Positions 35,688 to 43,368 of a stretch of DNA of 64,000 nt are shown here, piece by piece (the first letter of the stretch is position 1; every line of letters starts with the position of its first letter). Under the pieces are notes generated by a model. The model made no database searches, was not told where the DNA came from, and was given only the letters and a program-made list of their open reading frames with translations. Source of the stretch: Paenibacillus humicola (GTDB lineage Bacteria; Bacillota; Bacilli; Paenibacillales; Paenibacillaceae); the NCBI RefSeq assembly GCF_028826105.1, contig NZ_JAQGPL010000001.1:3994501-4058500 (forward strand). Direction: 5' to 3'. Made by a program: the position numbers and the translations under genes.

Positions 35688-37274
35688 TTACTTCATGAGG
35701 TCTTTCTTTTGCGCATACTGCTCAGTCGCCCATTGCTCATATTTGCCCATGCCGTATTGCTGAGCCGTATTTATCATATCCTGATAAGCCTGAACGGCTT
35801 CCTGCTCGGTTTTGGCCAAAATGATCTTTGCCCGCTGATTTTTGACCAGATCGTCGATTTTGGTTTTAATCGTCTGCTCTTCCGAATCGGCCGGTGCGTG
35901 AATGAGGCCCAGAACGGGACGGATTTTCGTAATCTTTTTGGTTTCGAGCAGCGCTTCCGTGGTCTGCGTGCCCGGCACATAAGCGCGAAGGCCTTCCGCG
36001 ATGGCATCCGAATAAAAATAATACCATTTGAGCCCTTGCGAATTCACATAGTCGCCATCGTTCGGATTGTAGTTGAAGACGGGATAGCCTTTCGGATCCA
36101 TATGCCATTGCTTTCCTTCCACACCCCACATGACCAGTTTTTTGCCCTCGTCGCTGGCCAAGTATTGGAGAAACTTGATCGATTCCTCAGGGTGCTTGTT
36201 GCTCTTCGTAATAAAAGTGCCGGCAAAACCGATCCCGTCGTTCACCAAAACCGCATCCGGACTGAGTGCCGTCGGCAGCATTTGCCACGTGTAAGGCTTG
36301 CCGCTCTTTTTTGCCGCCAAATTATCCGTGTCGGCGATGCTGACCGTATGCATATGGGCGAAAGCTTTTCCGCTGTTTGCATAGTCGTCGTCGATCTGGT
36401 CGTTGCTGAACGCGAAATTTTCCCCGATGATCAAGCCTTTCCGGTACAGGCTGTTCATGAACTTGTAGTATTCGAGCATTTTCGGATGGGTAATGAACAT
36501 GTGCAGCTTGTTGTCATCGCCCTCGTACAGCTCCGTGCCGCCCACGTCGACACCGAATTGGGCTTTAAAATACTGCTCCATCCAGTTCGGATCCATAATG
36601 AGCGGAACCATATCGGGATATTTGGCCTTCACCTTCTCCAGCACATTCACAAAATCGTCGACCGTTTTGATCTGCGGATTGCCAAGCGCTTTCAAAATAT
36701 CGGTTCGCACCGCCACGCCCGGATTTCCGTCGTTGCCCAAAGCGAACGGATTGGCATTCCATTCCTCTTGGGTGGCGAAAGCGTTGCGTACGGTATAAAA
36801 TTTTCCGTCCGGGGCGCTGTTCACCAATTTCCGCGTCGGGTCGATCTTGAAATCCGGCGCGTACTTATTGATCAGATCATCCCATGGATAGCTCAGGTTC
36901 GAATTCGATAACCGGTCGACCTGATTTGCGGTGAAGATCAAGTCGGGCAGGTTGCCGGACGCAATCATGACGGGCAGCTGGTTATCGTCCGTCGAAACGG
37001 TAATATTCAGCTTGACCCCCGTCTTCTCCGTGATCATATCCGCGATAGGTCCCTTCCATTCTTTAACCGGGTACCACGGAAAGTCGATAAACATCGAAAG
37101 CTCTACCGGTTTCTTGCCTGTCGATGCCCCTGCCGAGCCGTCGCCCGTTTTGGCGGCATTGCCCGTTTCGCCGCCATTATTTCCGGCGTTCGTTCCGCAG
37201 CCGGCCAGCAGCACCAAAGCCAGCACCACGGACAGCGCTGCCGCTGCAAAGCTCTTTGTATTCGCCATGCGCAT
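35688..37274 (-). CDS. Extracellular solute-binding lipoprotein
   Basis: A 528-residue binding protein with signal peptide and lipobox VLLAGC (Cys26), a Gly/Asn/Ala/Thr-rich linker to about residue 54, then the two-lobed domain beginning KPVELSMFIDFPWYP. It belongs to the LplA-type proteins. It lies between the permease pair and the kinase/regulator pair. AGGGG lies 7 nt before the ATG. Given the GH95 at the end of the operon, a fucosyl- or L-galactosyl-decorated oligosaccharide is a reasonable but unproven ligand. Confidence 0.92.
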   Translation of the reverse strand: MRMANTKSFAAAALSVVLALVLLAGCGTNAGNNGGETGNAAKTGDGSAGASTGKKPVELSMFIDFPWYPVKEWKGPIADMITEKTGVKLNITVSTDDNQLPVMIASGNLPDLIFTANQVDRLSNSNLSYPWDDLINKYAPDFKIDPTRKLVNSAPDGKFYTVRNAFATQEEWNANPFALGNDGNPGVAVRTDILKALGNPQIKTVDDFVNVLEKVKAKYPDMVPLIMDPNWMEQYFKAQFGVDVGGTELYEGDDNKLHMFITHPKMLEYYKFMNSLYRKGLIIGENFAFSNDQIDDDYANSGKAFAHMHTVSIADTDNLAAKKSGKPYTWQMLPTALSPDAVLVNDGIGFAGTFITKSNKHPEESIKFLQYLASDEGKKLVMWGVEGKQWHMDPKGYPVFNYNPNDGDYVNSQGLKWYYFYSDAIAEGLRAYVPGTQTTEALLETKKITKIRPVLGLIHAPADSEEQTIKTKIDDLVKNQRAKIILAKTEQEAVQAYQDMINTAQQYGMGKYEQWATEQYAQKKDLMK

Positions 37275-37297
37275 TTGTTAACCCCTCCATCATTTTT

Positions 37298-38176
37298 TTA
37301 TTCCTTGACCGATCCCAGCATGATGCCGTGCACGAAATACTTTTGCAGGAACGGATAGACGCACAGGATCGGGGCGACCGAAACGACGAGCGCCGTCAGC
37401 TCAAGCGAATATCCCGTTACCGTCGATGCTCCGGCCGCATAAGCAACACTATTCGCCGGAACCTTGCTGCTGTTAATAATTTCGATCATGCGATAAGTAA
37501 GCGTCCGCAAATCGTTATTTTGCACAAAATAAGCCGAATCGACCCAGGAATTCCACTGCCCCACCCCGATAAACAAGCCCATTGTCGCAATCAGCGGCTT
37601 CGATACGGGAATCATAATCCGGGAAAATATCGTGACTTCGCCGGCGCCGTCGATATGGGCGGATTCCCGCAATTCCGCGGGCAGGTCGCGAAAAAAAGAA
37701 ATGGCAATGAGCAGAAAAAACGTATTCAGCATGGTCGGAATGACATAAACCGAAAACGTGTTTAGCAGATGCAGGGAGCGGAGCACGACGTAATACGGAA
37801 TCAGCCCCCCGGAGAAATACATCGCGATAATGACGAGCGTAAAATACAACCGGCGAAACACCAAATCTTTGGCCGATAGGCCATACGCCATCATCAATGT
37901 AAAAACGACCCCGAGAAATGCGCCGATGATCGTTCGGGCCACGGTGACCTCCAACGCCTTAAACCAGTTCGCGTCCGAAAAAAATTTGGCGTAATTGTCC
38001 AGTGTCAGGACTCTCGGCCATAGATACAAACCGCCGATGGTGGAATCCGTACCCGCGTTAAAGGACATCATGAACACGTAATAGAATGGATAAGCCGTCG
38101 TAATAATGACCAGAATAAGGAGGACGTGAATGATACTGTCAACCATCCAATCCTCTGCATTTCGCCTGGACAGCAT
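37298..38176 (-). CDS. Carbohydrate ABC transporter permease, LplC family
   Basis: A 292-residue permease with six membrane segments, EAA loop ESAHIDGAGEVTIFSRIMIP and the LplC-type C terminus FLQKYFVHGIMLGSVKE. GGGGGAG lies 9 nt before ATG. It is 17 nt after the LplB partner and 23 nt before the binding protein, an unusual order in which the permeases precede the binding protein, also seen in the 16-20 kb operon. Confidence 0.93.
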   Translation of the reverse strand: MLSRRNAEDWMVDSIIHVLLILVIITTAYPFYYVFMMSFNAGTDSTIGGLYLWPRVLTLDNYAKFFSDANWFKALEVTVARTIIGAFLGVVFTLMMAYGLSAKDLVFRRLYFTLVIIAMYFSGGLIPYYVVLRSLHLLNTFSVYVIPTMLNTFFLLIAISFFRDLPAELRESAHIDGAGEVTIFSRIMIPVSKPLIATMGLFIGVGQWNSWVDSAYFVQNNDLRTLTYRMIEIINSSKVPANSVAYAAGASTVTGYSLELTALVVSVAPILCVYPFLQKYFVHGIMLGSVKE

Positions 38177-38193
38177 GCGCGTTCACTCCCCCT

Positions 38194-39186
38194 TTAGAAA
38201 AGACTGGATCCCGATACACGCTTCGCAATCGAGTTGCTGAGAAACACAAGCGTAACGGAGATAATGGATTGAATCAAGTCGATCGCTGCCGCAAAGGAAA
38301 AACGCCCTTGGCTCAGACCGACCTTAAACGCATAGGTTTGCACGATTTCCGATGTCGGATTGTTGATATCGTTGCCAAGCAAGAGCGATTGCTCGAAGTT
38401 TGACCCGACCAATCCGCCGCCGAGAATACTGCCCACGGTAAGAATCAGCACCACGACAACCGTTCCCTTGATCCCCGGCAGCGTAATGTGGCGAATGCGC
38501 GCCAGCCTGCCCGCACCGTCAATTTGAGCCGCTTCGTAGAGCGAGGGATTGATGCCCGCGATCGCGGCGAGGAAAATAATCGCCCACCATCCCATTTCCT
38601 TCCAGGCCGCGCTGCCGACCGCAAAGCCCCAAAAGGAGTTCGGATCGGTCAAAATCGTCAGCGGCTTGCCGATAATCCCGATCCCCATCAGAAGACGATT
38701 GACAATCCCCACTTCGGAAGAGAAAAACGAGTAAGAGAGCCCTACGACGACGACCCAGGAAATAAAATGGGGCAAATAGCTCACCGTTTGAACGAAACGC
38801 TTAAAAACCATATTGCGAAGTTCATTAAGCATAATAGCAAAAAGAATAGGCAGCGGAAAGGTGAAGACGACTTTCAGGATGCTGAGCGCCAGCGTATTCC
38901 GGACAATTTGCCCGAAGCGGTAATCGGTGAAAAATTCCCGAAAGTTTTGGAGCCCGGCCCACGGGCTTGTAAAGATCCCCCGAATTCCCGTCACAATCGT
39001 GTACTGCTTGAAGGCCATCAAGATCCCGAACATCGGCGTGTAGGAGAAAATGAGCAAATAGACGATGCCGAGCAAAACAAACACCTGAAGGGTACGCTGT
39101 TTTTTGAAGCGTTTCCAAATACTCGCCTGGTCATGGATCGCAGGACCGGCCTGCGCGGCGTTTTCTTGAATGAAATTTCGTTCCAT
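38194..39186 (-). CDS. Sugar ABC transporter permease, LplB family
   Basis: A 330-residue permease with a hydrophilic N terminus, six membrane segments and the EAA loop EAAQIDGAGRLARIRHITLP. AAAGGGGGG lies 5 nt before the ATG. It is the first gene of the six-gene operon with LplC, binding protein, YesM/YesN pair and GH95. A TATAAT (39210-39215, minus strand) with no good -35 lies just upstream, together with a cre-like box, suggesting activator dependence and catabolite control. Confidence 0.93.
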   Translation of the reverse strand: MERNFIQENAAQAGPAIHDQASIWKRFKKQRTLQVFVLLGIVYLLIFSYTPMFGILMAFKQYTIVTGIRGIFTSPWAGLQNFREFFTDYRFGQIVRNTLALSILKVVFTFPLPILFAIMLNELRNMVFKRFVQTVSYLPHFISWVVVVGLSYSFFSSEVGIVNRLLMGIGIIGKPLTILTDPNSFWGFAVGSAAWKEMGWWAIIFLAAIAGINPSLYEAAQIDGAGRLARIRHITLPGIKGTVVVVLILTVGSILGGGLVGSNFEQSLLLGNDINNPTSEIVQTYAFKVGLSQGRFSFAAAIDLIQSIISVTLVFLSNSIAKRVSGSSLF

Positions 39187-39252
39187 TTCATCCCCCCTTT
39201 CTTACTTTCATTATAATTGCAGCCCGCAAGAGGACGACAGACAACAAACTTA

Positions 39253-39266
39253 AGAAAGCGTTGTCA
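39253..39266 (-). promoter_or_regulatory. cre-like CcpA site upstream of the ABC/TCS/GH95 operon
   Basis: AGAAAGCGTTGTCA on the plus strand matches 13 of 14 positions of the cre consensus. It lies about 70 nt upstream of the first permease gene, upstream of a minus-strand TATAAT at 39210-39215. Confidence 0.6.
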
Positions 39267-39295
39267 ATTCTTAAGACGGTCTTGGATTCGGGACA

Positions 39296-39348
39296 AAACA
39301 AAAAAATCGCCTTCCATCCTGGCCGAATAGGCCAAGTAGAGGGCGATT
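39296..39348 (-). terminator. Intrinsic terminator of the phytanoyl-dioxygenase operon
   Basis: Outer stem AATCGCC / GGCGATT encloses a second hairpin (TGGCC / GGCCA). On the minus strand it is followed by seven T residues. It lies 67 nt after the gene ending at 39415. Confidence 0.8.
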
Positions 39349-39414
39349 CGCATTTTTGTGGACAATGTTGGTTGTTTCCAAACCTGCTCCTCGGAACGCT
39401 CGCAAAGTCGCAGA

Positions 39415-40212
39415 CTACAGCCCCATGCGCGTTAAAGCGCCTTCAAACGAAACGTCGACGCGATTATCGCCGGTCAAATAGCGCCAAAACTTGGCGATCT
39501 GCACTTGATTCACACGGGATTCATCGCCGCACCAGGAGTGGTGACCCGCTTTATAAATGTAGTCCCGAATTTCCTTCTCGTTATATCCCTCCGTGTTGAA
39601 CAGCGCACGCTGCTCTTGTCCCGGTCGCATGCGCAGCTTAAACACGTAGCGCGTCACATCGGTGAAATTCGGCTGTGCGCAATGCCAGATGCCGTGGTGC
39701 AAAAAGGCGATCGAGCCGGATTTCGATACAAGTCTGCGCTGGCCTGCAATGTTTTTGTAGCGGGCGATACTGCCGTTGCTAACCTTGCGCAAATGCGAAC
39801 CGGGGAGCACAAGCGTCGGCCCCATCTCGTCCGGCGTATCGTGGGCGAAGTAGAAGGCTTGAACGTCAAACCCCATCGGGCGCGTATCGATGATGGAGTC
39901 GGCATGGTAAAACTGGCCCTTATGATGCTGCGCTTTGACGACATGCAAGAACGAATGATCGTAGACGGGGTTTGTGCCGACGAAGCTTTGCAGGGCGCCT
40001 TTCACCTGAGGCAGCTCGAAAATGTCCCGAATTACGCCGGAATCGAACCAGTAACGCCCGCCGCCGCCGGCGAATTCGCGCATTTCTTTTTCCGCGCGTT
40101 CGTTATATTCCTGGGGAACCGCCTCGTTTAGCACCAAGTAACCGTTTACGGCAAAATCGGCCATTTGCTTCGCCGTAAGCAGATGACGCTTTTCCACTGC
40201 ACCGCTGCTCAT
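39415..40212 (-). CDS. Phytanoyl-CoA dioxygenase (PhyH) family protein
   Basis: A 265-residue Fe(II)/2-oxoglutarate oxygenase of the PhyH family. The metal site HxD is seen in QFYHADSI, the distal His in HHGIWHCAQPN, and the 2-oxoglutarate Arg probably in TRYVFKLR. PhyH-family proteins hydroxylate very varied small molecules; nothing here fixes the substrate. It overlaps the 95-residue gene upstream by 4 nt and shares its promoter and terminator, forming a two-gene operon inside a sugar locus. Hydroxylation of a sugar- or lignin-derived compound is a guess only. Confidence 0.85.
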   Translation of the reverse strand: MSSGAVEKRHLLTAKQMADFAVNGYLVLNEAVPQEYNERAEKEMREFAGGGGRYWFDSGVIRDIFELPQVKGALQSFVGTNPVYDHSFLHVVKAQHHKGQFYHADSIIDTRPMGFDVQAFYFAHDTPDEMGPTLVLPGSHLRKVSNGSIARYKNIAGQRRLVSKSGSIAFLHHGIWHCAQPNFTDVTRYVFKLRMRPGQEQRALFNTEGYNEKEIRDYIYKAGHHSWCGDESRVNQVQIAKFWRYLTGDNRVDVSFEGALTRMGL

Positions 40213-40496
40213 TCGACCGTCACCTTTCTTTCCAGAACATATTCATAAGGCAAATGTCCCTGCTCGAATTCATGACCGCTTAGAAATACAGGCATCGTCG
40301 GCAGTTGAATCACGTTCCAACCGTCCCGCATCGCGTCAAGCACGGATTCATAAGGCGGTTCGCTGCTGTCTCCCGTCTGCATCTGCAGCGCCCCTTTCGG
40401 CTTGCTGCCGTCGTACAATGCCCATGCGACGGTCCTCGTTTCAAGATCCGGCTGAGCGAGATGCAAAATCAAAATTTGCTGCCGTGTACGGTTCAT
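40209..40496 (-). CDS. Small conserved-type protein of unknown function
   Basis: A 95-residue soluble protein, no signal peptide or membrane segment, reading like a compact alpha/beta fold (ILILHLAQPDLETRTVAWALYD; YESVLDAMRDGWNVIQLP). I do not recognise a family. The C terminus LPYEYVLERKVTVE ends in a 4-nt overlap with the PhyH gene. A strong ribosome site (CAGGGAGG, 10 nt from ATG) and the coupling support a real gene. It may be a partner or accessory subunit of the PhyH protein. Confidence 0.75.
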   Translation of the reverse strand: MNRTRQQILILHLAQPDLETRTVAWALYDGSKPKGALQMQTGDSSEPPYESVLDAMRDGWNVIQLPTMPVFLSGHEFEQGHLPYEYVLERKVTVE

Positions 40497-40537
40497 ACGC
40501 TGTTAACCTCCCTGTAAAGTTTTAACGATCCGATACG

Positions 40538-40543
40538 ATTATA
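40538..40543 (-). promoter_or_regulatory. -10 element of the small-protein/PhyH operon
   Basis: TATAAT on the minus strand, about 42 nt upstream of the start at 40496. No good -35 is found at 16-18 nt; an AT-rich block lies upstream. Activation is probable. Confidence 0.45.
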
Positions 40544-40636
40544 GAACGCGAGAAGGATAATGGGGATGTGTAATATTAGCGATGATTTGCATAATCCTAA
40601 GGTGTTTTCGTCTGCTGCGATATCCCGCCTTACAAT

Positions 40637-40678
40637 AAAACGCCGCCGGTTATCCGAAATTCCAAATAACCGGCGGCG
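40637..40678 (-). terminator. Intrinsic terminator of the SDR gene
   Basis: Perfect 13-bp stem CGCCGCCGGTTAT / ATAACCGGCGGCG with a 12-nt loop, followed on the minus strand by TTTTATT. It lies just after the SDR stop codon at 40692. Confidence 0.85.
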
Positions 40679-40691
40679 AAACGTATTCCCG

Positions 40692-41507
40692 TTAGGACAG
40701 GGATATTCTTAATTTATACGGATTCTCGCTCAGTCCGTCCGAACGAGACTCCCATTGTTCGATGTCTTCATGTACACTCACGATTCGGCCATGGTATGCG
40801 TCCAGTTTCCCCTCCGCAAGCGCAAAAGCCAGTTTCGGCGCCCGTTCCGGCGGGACGTCCTTCTTTTGATCGAAAAGATCTTTAATAACGGGCAAATAGT
40901 GCTGACCGGCCTCGGTATTTAACTGATATTCGGTCATGTCGGTCCTGTTTAACCCCGGATCCATCGCAAAGCACTGAACCCGGGATCCTTCCAGCTCAGC
41001 AGCGGCATTCTCGGTCAAACGGGCGACTCCGGTTTTCGAAACCCCATATGCGCATCCGTATTTGAATGCGTTCCCCGTACCACCGCCGACAACGTTGATG
41101 ATGCGGCCAAAACCTTGACGGAGCATCACGGGGATCACGGCGTGCAAACATTGGAACGTACCGATCAGATTTGTGGAGAGATCGCCGATCCAAGCGTCGC
41201 GGTCCACTTCCCATGTCGGACCGATGGCTTTGAATAGTCCCGCATTATTAATCCACACCGGAATCTTTCCAAGGTCCGAAACAACGGACTGCACGACATC
41301 TTGAATATTGGAAGGATCCATAATATCCAGGGCAACAGCCTTGTTGGACGATCCGAATTGCTTTAACTCCTGATCCAGTTCGTTTAACTTGGCTGCGTCG
41401 CGTCCCGTCCCCACCACGGTGTAACCGCGACTTGCGAAGTAGAGCGCCATGTTTTTCCCGATCCCGCGGGTCGCTCCGGTGATTACAACTGCTTTTTCAT
41501 TCGACAC
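40692..41507 (-). CDS. Short-chain dehydrogenase/reductase with altered active site
   Basis: A 271-residue SDR. Nucleotide motif TGATRGIG at 11-18, NNAG, and YGVSK with the catalytic Tyr/Lys are present. The usual Ser 13 residues before the Tyr is replaced by Gly (the segment is VVGGGTGNAFKYG), with only a Thr three residues later, so activity may be altered or another residue may substitute. No substrate can be assigned. Start GTG with GGGAG 10 nt upstream. Single-gene transcription unit with a near-consensus promoter and a cre-like box over its -35. Confidence 0.85.
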   Translation of the reverse strand: MSNEKAVVITGATRGIGKNMALYFASRGYTVVGTGRDAAKLNELDQELKQFGSSNKAVALDIMDPSNIQDVVQSVVSDLGKIPVWINNAGLFKAIGPTWEVDRDAWIGDLSTNLIGTFQCLHAVIPVMLRQGFGRIINVVGGGTGNAFKYGCAYGVSKTGVARLTENAAAELEGSRVQCFAMDPGLNRTDMTEYQLNTEAGQHYLPVIKDLFDQKKDVPPERAPKLAFALAEGKLDAYHGRIVSVHEDIEQWESRSDGLSENPYKLRISLS

Positions 41508-41573
41508 GATGGAATCACTCCCTTATCGAGTAAATTTGAGAATGTTTCTTTGTTAACCATTTAGCACCTTCTA

Positions 41574-41602
41574 ATTATAATCAGCCGGCATTCGACTGTA
41601 AA
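41574..41602 (-). promoter_or_regulatory. Sigma-A promoter of the SDR gene
   Basis: Minus-strand TTTACA (41597-41602) and TATAAT (41574-41579) with a 17-nt spacer: five of six and six of six matches, one of the best sigma-A promoters in the window. Confidence 0.75.
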
Positions 41603-41610
41603 CGGTTTCG
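41597..41610 (-). promoter_or_regulatory. cre-like site overlapping the SDR -35
   Basis: TGTAAACGGTTTCG on the plus strand matches 13 of 14 cre positions and covers the -35 element, so CcpA binding should block this promoter. Confidence 0.65.
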
Positions 41611-41728
41611 AAAATGGCACGTTTTTTATTCAAGGATCTTTATTTCAACCCTGTTCAATGCTACGATAAATTTTAACAAGCCGCTGTTTGCCCATTAGCT
41701 GCCTTCCAGACTCAGGAGGGATGTTGAC

Positions 41729-42511
41729 GTGGATCTTGAAGAGCTTCAGCACCTGGTTCCCGGCATTGTCTTTTTTGTCGACAGGCGTTGTTTTCCGGGC
41801 TGGGAAATTACGAAGCAGAAAATCGGTTTTCACGATCTTACTTTTGTCGTGGAGGGAAAATCGAATTATTACATCAATGAAGTCCAATACACAGTGGAAG
41901 CCGGCGACGTCATCTACGTTCCGATGAACAGCATTCGAGAGGCGCATACCTTCAAAAATAACCCGATGCATTCTTATGCTTTTAATTTCAATTGGCTGCC
42001 GAGCGGAAGCCCGAAGGCACTGCCGCTCCGGACCGTGACGAAGAACGCGATTACGGGTGAAATCCTAGGCTATATCAAGCAGTTTACCCACGTATGGATG
42101 AGCAGGCAGCCTGGTTACATCATGCAGGCAAGGGCACTGTTTATGCTGATCGTCCATCGGCTTGTGATGGTTTCCACCATAAATGCCTCCGGGATTAAAG
42201 CCGATCCACGGGTGAAAAAAATGATGGATTACGTAATCGAACATTATCACGAGGAGCTGGATATATCGGAGGCGGCCCGAATCGTCAATCTTCACCCGGT
42301 TTATTTTGGGAAATTGTTCAAAAAAGATACCGGTCATGCATTTAAGCAATACTTGAACATGATTCGAATTAATCAAGCCGAAATGCTGCTGTCCACCGGC
42401 GGCTTTTCCGTCACCGAGGTGGCCGAACGGTGCGGCTATCACGACATTTCGTATTTCAGCAATGTGTTCAAGTCGATTAAAGGGTACTCCCCTTCATTGG
42501 TCCCCAAATAA
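41729..42511 (+). CDS. AraC-family transcriptional regulator
   Basis: A 260-residue AraC regulator: N-terminal cupin-type sensor (TFVVEGKSNYYINEVQYTVE, EAGDVIYVPMN-like) and C-terminal double helix-turn-helix (DISEAARIVNLHPVYFGKLF, DISYFSNVFKSIKGYSPS). Start GTG with AGGAGG 9 nt before it. Divergent from the SDR gene and convergent, 8 nt apart, with the isomerase/binding-protein operon, either of which it may control. Confidence 0.92.
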   Translation: MDLEELQHLVPGIVFFVDRRCFPGWEITKQKIGFHDLTFVVEGKSNYYINEVQYTVEAGDVIYVPMNSIREAHTFKNNPMHSYAFNFNWLPSGSPKALPLRTVTKNAITGEILGYIKQFTHVWMSRQPGYIMQARALFMLIVHRLVMVSTINASGIKADPRVKKMMDYVIEHYHEELDISEAARIVNLHPVYFGKLFKKDTGHAFKQYLNMIRINQAEMLLSTGGFSVTEVAERCGYHDISYFSNVFKSIKGYSPSLVPK

Positions 42512-42519
42512 GATGTCAA

Positions 42520-43344
42520 TCATGACCAGTTCATGTTTTGTTCCGCTAACAATTTCTTGATTGCTTGGGAGGCGATCACGAATAGTTCAGGATTGCGAAG
42601 ACCTTCCGACTTTCCTTTCTCCCATAAATGCGGCTCCAGCGACATAAAACCGGAGAATCGCTTCCGTTTCAGATGTTCGAGGAGCTGACGCAGCTGTCCG
42701 TCGCCTTCTCCCGAAGGCACGACCGAACCATTCCCCATGACGGCGTCCTTAACATGGAAATAAGAAATATAATCGCAGATCAAAGGATAAGCCCCCGAAA
42801 CGGGTTCTACCCTGCACTGCACGAAATTGGCCGGATCGAATGCGGCGCGCAGATAAGGGGATGAAACGGTTCGCAAAATATCCAGGCACCGTTCGCCGGT
42901 ATCGCCGTAAATATGGCTCTCGTTCTCATGCACCATCACCACGCCCTCGCGTTCCGCCAATTGAGCGAGACGCTTCATTCGCGTCAATACTTCCTCGCGG
43001 TATTTCTCGTGCTCCCCGCCCGGAATGTAGAAGGAAAAGATGCGGACAAACGGCGCGCGAAAAAACGCTGCCAGCCGGACGGCATGTTTTGCCTTCTCGA
43101 AATGAGGCTCAAAATCGTCGGTAATTTTGATTTTTCCGATTGGCGAACCGATCGAGGAGACGCCGAACCCCCGCTCTTCCAATCTTCCTTTGACTTTCGC
43201 CGTTTCTTCTTCCGTAAGCTCCAGTATGTTCTTGCCCCATACTCCTCGCAGCTCGAGATAACGAATGTTCTCCGATTCCAGTACATTCAGCTGCTCTTCC
43301 AAATCCGGCGAGATTTCGTCCGCGAATCCGGTTAGTGTAATCAT
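42520..43344 (-). CDS. Sugar phosphate isomerase/epimerase, TIM barrel
   Basis: A 274-residue AP-endonuclease-2-type TIM barrel. The metal-binding pattern is visible in VMVHENESHIYGD, AFDPANF, YFHVKDAV and MSLEPH. It belongs to the same broad superfamily as the protein at 20427 but is a distinct sequence. The ATG at 43344 has AAAGGAAG 10 nt upstream; an in-frame TTG 7 codons earlier is less likely. It follows the orphan binding-protein gene by 24 nt and likely acts on a sugar taken up with it. Reaction unknown. Confidence 0.88.
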   Translation of the reverse strand: MITLTGFADEISPDLEEQLNVLESENIRYLELRGVWGKNILELTEEETAKVKGRLEERGFGVSSIGSPIGKIKITDDFEPHFEKAKHAVRLAAFFRAPFVRIFSFYIPGGEHEKYREEVLTRMKRLAQLAEREGVVMVHENESHIYGDTGERCLDILRTVSSPYLRAAFDPANFVQCRVEPVSGAYPLICDYISYFHVKDAVMGNGSVVPSGEGDGQLRQLLEHLKRKRFSGFMSLEPHLWEKGKSEGLRNPELFVIASQAIKKLLAEQNMNWS

Positions 43345-43368
43345 AAAATGGTATCTTCCTTTCAACGA

